From NCBI GenBank assembly GCA_033439295.1, contig JAVTLE010000011.1, positions 1,178,082 to 1,242,081 of the forward strand: a stretch of 64,000 bases of DNA, in the 5' to 3' direction. The notes beneath the pieces were generated by a model that was not told the origin of the DNA, searched no databases, and was given only the letters and a program-made list of their open reading frames with translations. A program made the translations under genes and the position numbers. Origin of the DNA: Deuterostichococcus epilithicus (lineage: Eukaryota > Chlorophyta > Trebouxiophyceae > Prasiolales > Stichococcaceae). Positions 55,406 through 64,000 of this stretch are shown here, piece after piece (position 1 is the stretch's first letter; the number at the start of each line of letters is the position of its first letter).

Positions 55406-58400
55406 TTGACGGCGTAGTCAAAGTGACCCTTGATGAGGTTGCTGAGATTTACCTGCGAAGCAGGTAATTACTTGCTTCGCAAGTCATGACTTCATTTTAT
55501 GATGTAATTTAGTTAGAAATAAGAATTTTCATGCAACTGATAACTTACGTTCTCGACGCCGGGGCAGTCGACGGGAGAGATGCCGCCGGCTCCCTTGATG
55601 AAGCCTGCAGCACAGATGTGATGGAGCTTCGCGGTCTACAACAATTTAGCCCTTAAGAAAAGCACTTTGTTGGGCCCAATCGTCTCCACTGCTTGCATTG
55701 CATCGTCAAACTTCTGCATCCTGATTCTGTCGTACCATTCTGTGCTCCTCTTGTGAATATGCGGACCTTTCTTTTCATGTCTACGAAAGCGCACCGCTGC
55801 CGCCGCGGTACACGAGGCCGAGGACCCAGTCGTTGCGGGAGTAGCCATTGATGAAGCGCCCCGCCACGGAGCTGCACGCCATGCGCCAGCGCTCCTGCCG
55901 GATGCTGACTGGCGCCCCCAGCAGCACCGCATTCTCCACCACACCTCCGACAGCCCACACATTGTTGGGCACGACGTGCCCCAAAGCACCGAGAGCAATT
56001 GCCACGCGCTCCATGAGATTGGATGTCCAATCAAGCTGCCATGTAAGGTGTCTTCCACTAGTCCACTGCGGTCACTGCTCGATATGCAGGGTTTGTGTGT
56101 GTGGGGGGGGGGACCCGCTGTCACCTTTGCAGTTGTGGCGGCACAGCTCCAGCAAGCAGTGGAAGATGACGCGGGCGCCCATTGAGTGCCCAATCAAGCT
56201 CACCGGCCGGTCCCCGTGCGCGCCGCGCATCAGCACGTGCGCTAGCAACCGCCCCGCCTGTGCGGTGGTGGCACCTCCGTCAGCTGAGTGCACGTATGCC
56301 TGCAAACGTGCTTCAACACCAACCTCCTTGGGGATGGGCTGCAGCAGAACAGGGGTGTGCGAATGAAAACTGAAAGTTTCACTCAAATTTCACTCACAAG
56401 CCCCTTCGGTATGACTGCCCGTGTCCCCTAGAGAAGCGAAGGCCAGGCGACACCTTCATGGCGCGCTCCATGGCGACGGCCCACGGCGTGTCCAGCAGCG
56501 ACGTCGCGGACAGCAGCGCCAGCGGGATTGCGACGGCGGCGACCAGTCCGGTGTACAGGAACTTAGTGATGGCCAGCTTGCCGACCTCGAAGGCGGCGGT
56601 CGCCTTGAGGTAGTCCACGACCGCTGCGTTGAGCTCCAGCAGCTCCTGCAGCAGGGTGTCAGAGGTGATTGGCTCGGACCAAGCAAGAAGTGTGTGCGCC
56701 TGCAAAGAGAACCAGACCTTCCACGTGCTTTACTGTAAACGTGAGAGCTTGTAATGGACGAAAATCTCGCCGCGAGCAGTCCCCTCTGATCGTGTGCAAT
56801 GCTGCGCATATCTCAGCAGGAGCGAAGGGGCGAAGCAGGCGTATCAGCGACCCAGCACGTCAGGCACCTGGGATTCCCAGACGAGGGTGTAGCGCTCGGT
56901 GTCGGGCAGCGCCAGGCCCTCCCACATGGTCAGGAAGTCGGACTTTGCTGCGATCCAGCCGCTGATGCCTGCACCGAACGGAGGCTGCCTGAGTGTCGCA
57001 CCTCAACAGCATCTGACAGCTGGCTTTTCCAGCACGCCAACAGCGCATCAAGTCGCTTTCACACGCCCAATGGGAGCTCCACCATGCTGCGACCTGTGAG
57101 ACTGCGCTGGGCACTGGTAGTAGGCCCCGAGCCTGCCTGTCAGAGGGGCGGCACAGCCCGCCTGGAGGATTGGCGGGAGAGGGCGCACACATGTTGATGC
57201 ACGACCGCATGCCAGGAGGACCGACAGCTTGTGCGTGCACACGGCGATGGCATGCTGCAGGTTTCGAGGACCAGCACATGCGCGCACAGGATCACGCACA
57301 CATGGGAACGGACGAGATGTGTGCGCACATATGGTAATGGACAGCTGCAGGTTGTCATCGCGTGCTCGGCTGGGGTCGTAGGGCGCCGCCAGCAGCGGCC
57401 GCCGGCCCAGGTCCTCCGACTTGCTGCGCGTCAGCTGCCACCACCTGCGCTCCTTGGCGGGCTGCGCCTCCGCCGCCGCCGCCTCCGGGGCAGCCGATGG
57501 CACGACCGGCGGCGCCTTCGGAGCCGGAGCTGTGGCCGACAGCGGCGCGGGTGCCGCCAGGGGCGCGGCCGCAGTCTGGTGCGCGGCCGGCCGGGCCAGC
57601 GGCTGCAGCTGCCCCGGCCCCGGGCCGGGCATCCAGCCGTGCTGCGGGCCCGCGGCTGGAGTCGACAGCGGGTCCTCATCCACGACCAACGGCGCCTGGC
57701 CGCTGGCTGCGCCAGGCTGAGAAGCGTCACCCCCGAACCTGCCCGTGGCCTGAGGCGCCTCGCCTGCGGCAGTCGATGCGGCGTACGCATTGTTGGACGG
57801 CGCCGCGGCCGCATCGGCATCTGCCAGTTCGTCCAGCAGCGTGCCGCTGCCGGCGTGCGGTTTGCGTGCCAGTGCGCCCAGCGGCTGGCCGTCGGGTAGC
57901 AGTGGCAGCGCGGCCGGCAGCGGCGCCGTGCTGCCGTCCGCACGCTGCTGCCACCCTGCCTCGGCTGTGCGGCCGGCGCCGGGCGCCAAAGCGTCTACAG
58001 AGCAGCCGACCACGGCCGCAGCTGCACTGCCGGCAGCCGCCTCGTCGCTGCGTGAGCTGGCATCGTCTGCGGGCTGCGGGCTGCTGTGCTGGCGGCCGGC
58101 GGCCGGCGCGGGCGGGGCAGGCAGCGACCAGAAGCCAAACTCCTTCAGGTCGGCGATGCGGCGGGCCTGCCAGGACCCAGGGAATAAGAGTGTTGACGCT
58201 GTGCTCATGACGTCAAAGCAGGTTCTTGGCTGTTCTTGTGGCCAGAGCCGTGTTTGCGCAGATAGACCCGGACAACCATTTCTTCCCTTCAGTGGCCCGA
58301 GCACCAATGCAACGAGCGAGTGTACAACAGGTTGGATGGCAGATGTGCATGCCATGCGCTATCTACATGCGGGTCCTTGCATGTATGAGCATCCCGCTCG

Positions 58401-60956
58401 TGCTTGAGCTCACTGTGCGCCGCCTGGCCTCGTTGCCGCCGGCAACGCCGACAGCGCCGCCCAGCACAGCAGCGCCGGCGGTGGTGCCAAAGGCGGTGGC
58501 GATGGTGCCGCCGGCGGCGCCCGCGCCCGCGATGCCGAGCGTGCTGCCGCCCAGCGTCACCGCGGAGCCGAGGCCCGCCGCAATGGCCGGCGCCGCCAGG
58601 CCGCCTGCAGTCAGGGTTGGGAAAATTGTTTCCAGATATTCCAGTTGCGCAAAAGCGCTTAGATGTCTGTTGAGAGGATCAGGCCACGGACCGGTGATGC
58701 GCATCGTGGTGCCTGATGGGAGGTGCAGTGTGTGTACTCGTGCATGCCGAGGGGGTGGCAGCCGAAGGGCAGACCCAGGGCGGACACCGCCTGCATGGCA
58801 TGCACCGCAGCCCAGCAAAAGGCAGCCGGACGGATGTGAAAGGACAGCAGATGGGAGACCTGTGACTGCGAAGAGGGCGCCGGCGCCCACGCTGGCGGCG
58901 CCGATCTTGGCCCAGCTGGCTGCGGAGCGACCGGCAGACGTAGCCGTCTTCGACTCTGCCGCCGCCGCCTGGTTGGTGGGAAAAGGCCAGCTCAACGGGG
59001 AGTTGGCACATGGGCCTGGAGACACATCCAGCCGACACAGAACAGCCCAGGGACACATGAGCAGGAGGCCCTGTGAGCCAAGCCGCAACTGCAGCTGCCT
59101 CGCTCGAGCATTTGAGCGCTCGAGCAGCCTTTCGAATGATCAGCACACACAGGGAGGTGCGCGCCTGGTGGGCGAGCAGCATCTCGAAGGCGACGGCCTT
59201 GTGCCAGGGCACGCCCAGCCAGCCGGCGACTCGCTTCAGCGCCGCGCGCGCCCGGGCATCGTACCAGCGGGAGGCTGGGCGCCAATCGGCGAACTTCTTT
59301 GCGGCCCGACTCCGGCGGGCGCTGCCTTCGGGGCTGCTGTCAAGGCGCGGGCCCGCGACGCAGGCGTCCAGCAGCTCCCAGACCGCCTCGACCACCGCCG
59401 GCGACGGGCCCGACTGCGGCGAGGCTGCCCGGCATGAGTCATCAAGCGCTGATCCCACCGCGCGCACTCGCTGAGCGGTCCACATGCAGCGGCGGCAAGA
59501 AGCGGCATGTTTGCAGCCCTGCGGGGCTGTGCTCTGGGCGTGCTCTGGGCCATTCGGGCCGCAGCGGGAGGGTTCCCGGCCGGGCCACCGTCAACAGAAT
59601 GCTCACCTTGGGCGCCGGCTGCAGCTGCTGCTGCGCGGCCTTGAACGCCTGCTGCAGCGGGTGCTGCTGCGGCTCATCGCCGCTCGGCAGTGGCGGCGCA
59701 ATCTCCACGCCAGTGCCCGCTGCCGGCTCGCCTGCCGTCCGACCGCCGTCGGGCAGGTCCCCCTGCTGCTGCTGCGGCTGCTGCTGCTGCTGCTGTGCGC
59801 CGCTGCCACCGAATTCGGGCAGTCTACCCGCCAAAATGTCATCCGGCGCAGTCGCCCCCTTGGCGGCTGCACCTGACACGGGCGACGCGGGCGACGCGGG
59901 CGCCGCGGCCTTCGGCCCGAGTGTCAGCCGTTTGGCTGCCGCAGCCAAGCGCTGCCTGTCCTCCTCCACATCTGAGTCGTCGGACAGGTCGCCTGATCCT
60001 GCGGGCCGCACTCGCCTTTCCTGGGGAGGCCTTGTCCCTGCCAGCGGCTCGGCTGTGCGCGACAACTCCATCGCTGGCTGTGCCGTCGAACTGCCTCTGG
60101 GCCCGAGCGCGGCTGGCGCAGTTGCCAGGTTGACGCCTTCACGTGTTGCCGTGCCAGCATGGCCGCTCCCGTCGCGCTGGTCAGCAGGCCTGCCCCCTGA
60201 GCTGCTGCCGGCAAAGGCGTCGGAGGCAGCGGCCGCCAGGTCCCCGCTGCTGCGCGCGAGCAGGTCGCCGCTGCTGCCGGCGGTGCCAGCCAGGCTGGCG
60301 GCGCTGCCGCGGCGGCTGCGGCTGCCGTGCACGCCGTGCGCCAGGTTTGCGTCTAGCACGCTCATGTGGGAGCGCACCTATCGAGGCACTGCCAATTCGT
60401 CAGCAGAACGGTGTGCCAAGTTCCTCCATCGGGCTTCCGTTCAATTGAAACTTCAAAGCGAATCTGGCCGGTCCATGCTGCCGGAAGGCTTGCTGATTTG
60501 TGCTACCATTCAGGATTTTAGTGTTGCTAGAGTAGCGCACCAGGCTGATGTAATTTTGCTGGCTGCCAACCGACAGGCCGCCCAGCTCCGGCAGCTGCTT
60601 CAGCCCCGGCCATGCCCGCGCCGGGATCGCCAGGTTCCTGCGCAGGTCAATGGACTTCGTTGCTGCGCATCTCGCATCCAGGAGGTCGCCTCCTCCCGAA
60701 CAGCACGCAGGCCAATCGCCGGCCGAGCTTCAGGAGCTAGCCGCTGGACCTAAGCAAATACCAACGACGCTGATGCCGTCACCGGCCGCAAGTCCTCACA
60801 CCTGTAGACCCGCTCCAGCAGGCCGTCGGGGCCGCAACAGTCCCAACCCCAGAAGGCGGCCCACGCCGCGTCGTTCATCGCCCGCATCTCCTCCGAGCTG
60901 CAATCTGCCAGCTGCAGCTCCTCCTCGTCCGGCGGCTGCCTGAAGACCCGTGACAT
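55242..60956 (-). CDS. TMCO4/DUF726-family membrane alpha/beta-hydrolase
   Basis: Multi-exon minus-strand gene. The candidate start at 60956 reads MSRVFRQPPDEEELQLADCS, then NDAAWAAFWGWDCCGPDGLL. A long disordered Ser/Ala/Gly exon with polyGln follows (60370-59590). Then GWLGVPWHKAVAFEMLLAHQ (about 59225-59160), Gly/Ala-rich hydrophobic helices (AAPAIAAGLGSAVTLGGSTL, AGAAVLGGAVGVAGG, about 58600-58430), GWIAAKSDFLTMWEGLALPD, LATTAAVAIPLALL-type membrane helices near 56550, and the hydrolase core PVSLIGHSMGARVIFHCLLE (GxSxG nucleophile Ser, about 56220-56160). VWAVGGVVENAVLLGAPVSI and GRFINGYSRNDWVLGLVYRG match the family downstream of the nucleophile. The last exons read VNLSNLIKGHFDYAVKIQ and EIVDLLHLE, TGA 55242-55244. 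TMCO4/DUF726 proteins are membrane proteins of unknown substrate. An additional upstream exon is possible. Confidence 0.87.
55440..55552 (-). other. AT-rich intron with paired hairpins at its 3' end
   Basis: Intron of the TMCO4-like gene between exons ending VDCPGVEN and starting VNLSNLIKG. It begins with the consensus donor GTAAGT and is clearly AT-rich. Immediately before the acceptor are two perfect 6-bp stem palindromes, ACTTGC-GAA-GCAAGT and ACCTGC-TTC-GCAGGT (minus strand), whose loops are complementary. The second stem includes the AG of the splice site. Confidence 0.75.
57223..57357 (-). repeat. Duplicated exon end in the TMCO4-like gene
   Basis: Plus-strand 57223-57264 and 57311-57357. 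On the minus strand the exon reads RDDNLQLSITICAHTS and the intronic copy RNLQHAIAVCTHKLS. Both contain AACCTGCAG at the same position. Confidence 0.65.
59763..59797 (-). repeat. CTG/CAG repeat coding polyglutamine
   Basis: Interrupted run of ctg units on the plus strand, giving two Gln stretches separated by Pro in the disordered exon of the TMCO4-like protein. Confidence 0.8.
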
Positions 60957-61641
60957 CGACACAAGTGAGCAACCTGATCGTGCAGCGCCACTGGCAGAAG
61001 GATGCTCTGCCCGGCATCGCTGAAGGTGGCAAGGCGCAGGCGCCGTTTTGGAGTTGTGCTGGGTTTAGTCAACTTGTGGAGCGCACCCCCATGCCGTCAG
61101 CTCTTCCCGCAGGCCGTGCACAGCGGTCGCGAGTCCCGAGTCCACCTGTGTGTCGTGCGTGCAAGCGTGGTTAATGATTTCAGTATAAGAGGGGCTTGAA
61201 CAGCTGCTGAGCTTCAATAATGCGCCGCGAGAGTCATTCGCACATGGGATCATGCACTGTCAACAAGTCATATTTCTAGCGAGTTCGCCGAGAAGACACC
61301 TGGGTAGAGTGCAGCGCCAAAGTGAACAGGCTTGCTGCGGCATAGCGCTCATGGCTCTGCAGTCCCACTCCCATCGTTGCTTCTCAAAACGCCTTCTTAT
61401 ATCGCGACATTGGAGTTGTTATGTGCAGAACAGCCTGCAATGCCGTTCACAGAGGCCAGCAGTGTCAACCGATAGATATAATCGTCTTGAGCAACATGGG
61501 ATGGTTTGAATGTTGTAATTTGGATCACGAGGCCAAGCCGTACACATTGGGACCTTCAGCCTTAGTCATGCTGGCTTCCTGGCAGACCACATACCACATG
61601 CAGCGCCGCGATCATTCCCCCGGGCAGACAGGACGTCCAAA
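60957..61641. other. 5' flank of TMCO4-like gene, nothing else recognised
   Basis: Upstream region of the minus-strand gene. The frame of the first exon stays open to an acceptor-like cttcag near 61020, so an earlier exon may exist. The part 61200-61560 is relatively AT-rich. No coding family was seen. Confidence 0.35.
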
Positions 61642-62028
61642 TTAGGCAGCCAACAGATGCACGCGCTCCGGTGTCAGCTGCTTGAGACGCACTTCAATCC
61701 CCAAGCAATCAGGCACGTGGCCGTGCAGCGGCACCTCAACATGCAGCAGCGGCATCCAGCACGACATCCCGCAAACACACAAGCCATGGTACAGAGACTG
61801 ATATCGGAGCGCAGAAGGATACGTGCCATTCCCGAACATCTTAAAGGCGACTGGAGTGAGCTTCGATGACATGCTGGTGAGGCTTGGCTTGCACATGCTG
61901 CAAGCACATGTGCTAAGGACCTCCGCGAACGTGCGTATTCTCCAGATATCCATAACGACCAGTGCCTGTGCTCGTCCTCTGCACAGTTCTTTGACGACGA
62001 AGCAAAGAACATCAGGCTGGTGAGGCAT
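61642..62028 (-). CDS. Hypothetical protein, possibly only the 3' part real
   Basis: Open frame from ATG 62028 to TAA 61642-61644. The last 75 codons give a protein-like sequence: SSKLTPVAFKMFGNGTYPSA, then LHVEVPLHGHVPDCLGIEVR, then LKQLTPERVHLLAA. The first part (MPHQPDVLCFVVKELC) is less convincing, and an acceptor-like cttgcag lies at about 61905, so the real gene may begin with another exon between 62028 and 62390. Third-position GC is lower than in neighbouring genes. No family was recognised. Plus-strand readings of the same stretch are also open, so strand assignment is tentative. Confidence 0.3.
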   Translation of the reverse strand: MPHQPDVLCFVVKELCRGRAQALVVMDIWRIRTFAEVLSTCACSMCKPSLTSMSSKLTPVAFKMFGNGTYPSALRYQSLYHGLCVCGMSCWMPLLHVEVPLHGHVPDCLGIEVRLKQLTPERVHLLAA

Positions 62029-62391
62029 GTTGTCCCGAAGATGGGAATGTCAGGGACTGGGAATGGAATGCATGCACAGCATTGTGATGGCAGCGCCAGA
62101 TGCATATTTTACAAGCAGCGGAGCCAGAAGAGTCTGTCATGACACCAGGTGGCGCGACTCGGCACGACAGCAGTCCTGGTGGACACGTCGACAGGCATAA
62201 CCATGGACGTGCTGCTGCAAGGGCTGCGCCTCCATGCGAGCCGCAAACAGGCTGCGGGCAGCTGATACGACAGCCGCCGCCTGCCATGCAATCGGCACTC
62301 CTGACGGTCACTCCTGGCGCAAGAGAGGAGACCCTGCGCCCAGCCGCTGGAAGCCGGCGGCCGGTCGCCGGGCCGGGCCTGGCGACAGGCC
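62029..62391. other. Gap between eL19 and hypothetical gene
   Basis: Contains the 3' flank of eL19 (minus) and whatever precedes the hypothetical frame. No feature was supported. Confidence 0.35.
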
Positions 62392-63757
62392 TCACTTCTC
62401 CGCGGGCTTGGCGGCCGCCGGCTGCTGCGCCGGCGTCTCGCGCAGGCCCTGCACCATGACGCCGAAGTTCAGGCGAAAACTCGGAACAGGCCCGATTATA
62501 TTGCTGCAGTTCGCCGTGCGGCTGAGCGACGATTCGTTGGCACATGCTCAAGCAGCCCATTTGGCAGCATTTGACTGTCAAATACAATCCTGTCTCGTCG
62601 GCCCCCCAGCAAAGTGGTAGCTTGTGGAGCAAGCCAAACCGCCAGTTTGGAACGGCTTGGGCAAGCTGCTGCCTGCCCTGCGTGAGGCTCTCCTGCTGCG
62701 TGCCCCCCTGCACAACGATTTCGTGCAAGCAGGGGCGACACATATTTCAACTGTTCCACATTCAATATGGTCAAATATCAACTTGAATATGATGCGTACC
62801 CCGGCGAGGCGCTCCTCGCGGCGCTCCAGCTTGCGGGCGCGCGTCTGCTTGCCCTTCTGGCGGCGCGCCTCGAACTGCTCGGCGATCTGCTTCTCGCGCG
62901 CCTTCTCCGCCTTCTCCTTGTGGATGGCCTCCATCAGCACGCGCTTGTTCTTGAACACGTTACCCTTGACCTGCGGGGCGGGCGGGCAGCACGACTCGAT
63001 ATGAACACGACAGTGGAGCTGAAGGTCGGCAGGAAGGTTGTGAATGTGCGTTGGGTAGATGGACTTGGAAACGCGCGGCCGCTAACTGCAAGTCCTGGCA
63101 GCATCCTGGACATGGAAAGTGTATTCAAGCCACCTCAACAGCTGCGTGAGACCGTCTTAAGCAGCAAATAGCTTCAAGGAGAAACAAGCCTCAGTAGCTG
63201 ACTAGGACGTGGCAGATATTACAGTCTGCTCCATATCCTCCGAACTCTGCACGGCCCTCACCTTGACATACAGGTCGTGGTACAGGTGCTTGTCGATCTT
63301 CTTGGAGTCGCGGTACTTCTTCAGCAGGCGGCGCAGAACGCGCATCCGCCGGATCCACAGGATCTTGGTGGGCAGCCGTGCCTCCCGCGTTCCCCTCCGC
63401 TTGCCTGCGGCAGGCGAGCACAGAACGGTGCATCGCACTGACGTTCGATGACCCCATCCTCACCCAGAAGCGCCAAGCCCCCCCTCCCCCCTCGACTCTG
63501 GGGAGTCGCCGTACGGTCTCCAGCAGACGGCAGTTTGCGGAGCCAGCCCTGACGGGGTGCAGGTCCTGCAAGTTGGCATCTGGCCAGCAGCCTGAGAGGT
63601 TCTCTGGTGGGAGCTTGACGTCACCGAACTCACCGTAGCCGGTGTGGCGGCCCTTGGACTTGGCCAGCTGCGCCTCCCGAGCCCGCGAGCGCGAGTGGAT
63701 CTTGGTCGGCTTCTTGATGACGAAGCCGTCCTTCACCAGCTTGCGAATGTTCTGCCC
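62392..63757 (-). CDS. RPL19: Ribosomal protein eL19 (60S L19), 5' partial
   Basis: Minus-strand gene whose first exons lie beyond the window end. The exon 63757-63638 (acceptor cttgcag, donor gtgagt) reads [20 protein letters not shown] then [17 protein letters not shown]. The next (about 63410-63266) reads [20 protein letters not shown] then [20 protein letters not shown] and YHDLYVK. The next (about 62975-62800) reads [38 protein letters not shown] and ERREERLA. The last exon ends [25 protein letters not shown] 62392-62394. This is the conserved eL19 order; only the N-terminal segment (usually MVSLKLQKRLA-type) is missing. eL19 is a core protein of the large ribosomal subunit contributing to an inter-subunit bridge. 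The Ala/Pro-rich tail is typical of plant-type eL19. Confidence 0.95.
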
Positions 63758-64000
63758 TGCAAGCCGCAAGCACCAGAACCTGTTGCACCGTTCCTGGGTT
63801 CTGCCGCTGCTGTCACCCCGGACGAGTGGCAGGTGCCTGTCTGGCCCGGCCCGCAGCTTCCTCCCGGCCGAGAGCCGCTGAAGCTGACAGGGTGGCAGCC
63901 GAAAGCGTCCGCTGCTGACCACGTGACAGCTGTGCTCCTCCGTGGACTCCTCGCTGCATCGACGCTGACACGCTGTTGCTGCGTAGTTGCTGCTGCTGCA
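63758..64000 (-). other. Intron of eL19 reaching the window end
   Basis: Sequence upstream of the acceptor at 63758. No reading of the conserved eL19 N-terminus was found, so the preceding exon lies outside the window. Confidence 0.6.

Overview
This 64 kb window is nuclear DNA from a GC-rich, intron-dense eukaryote, most likely a chlorophyte green alga. The reasons are plant-type gene content (an ankyrin-RING E3 ligase, an AP2-domain transcription factor, a plant-type FAD oxidoreductase), short exons with GT-AG introns, Ala/Gly/Gln-rich disordered protein segments, and the algal TGTAA-like 3' signal after some genes. The lineage is an inference from gene content; no marker here fixes the species. 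Five ambiguous bases (270, 311, 42827-42829) show that the assembly is not perfect. Gene boundaries below were obtained by reading splice junctions and protein families by eye. Outer ends are firm where a stop or a clear start was found, and internal exon lists are partial.

Layout. 0.2-3.3 kb (+): ankyrin/RING E3 ligase, 5' end outside the window. 4.0-7.3 kb (-): secreted reprolysin-like metzincin protease. 8.0-8.6 kb (+): complete LSm7 gene. 9.0-13.0 kb (-): FAD-dependent oxidoreductase of the lycopene-cyclase-like plant family. 13.7-16.6 kb (+): an unassigned exon group, then a gene with a thioredoxin-like fold lacking CxxC and a C-terminal zinc ribbon. 17.1-19.1 kb (+): three tandem copies of an unknown gene, two of them broken. 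19.8-23.2 kb (-): a large low-complexity protein with a polyglutamine tract. 24.1-34.1 kb (-): a DUSP-Ubl ubiquitin-specific protease. 35.7-40.3 kb (+): AP2 transcription factor. 41.2-45.1 kb (-): APE1/ExoIII-type AP endonuclease. 45.7-48.9 kb (+): secreted M20 (carnosinase-like) peptidase. 49.6-54.8 kb (+): PARP3-like ADP-ribosyltransferase with WGR domain. 55.2-61.0 kb (-): TMCO4/DUF726 alpha/beta-hydrolase membrane protein. 62.4 kb to the end (-): ribosomal protein eL19, 5' end outside the window.

The genes do not form one pathway. Two are DNA-damage factors (AP endonuclease, PARP), two are ubiquitin-system enzymes (E3, USP), two are secreted peptidases and two are core RNA/translation proteins. 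Several neighbours are divergent and share short promoters (metzincin/LSm7, 671 bp; AP endonuclease/M20 peptidase, 604 bp).

The most unusual signal is not a gene. In at least six genes the sequence around an exon-intron boundary is copied two or three times inside the adjoining intron: E3 ligase, USP (two places), AP2 factor, AP endonuclease (four places), PARP and TMCO4-like. The last intron of the TMCO4-like gene also has a diverged second copy just beyond the final coding exon. This recurrent splice-site-spanning local duplication fits intron growth or birth by tandem duplication, and is the feature most worth following up.
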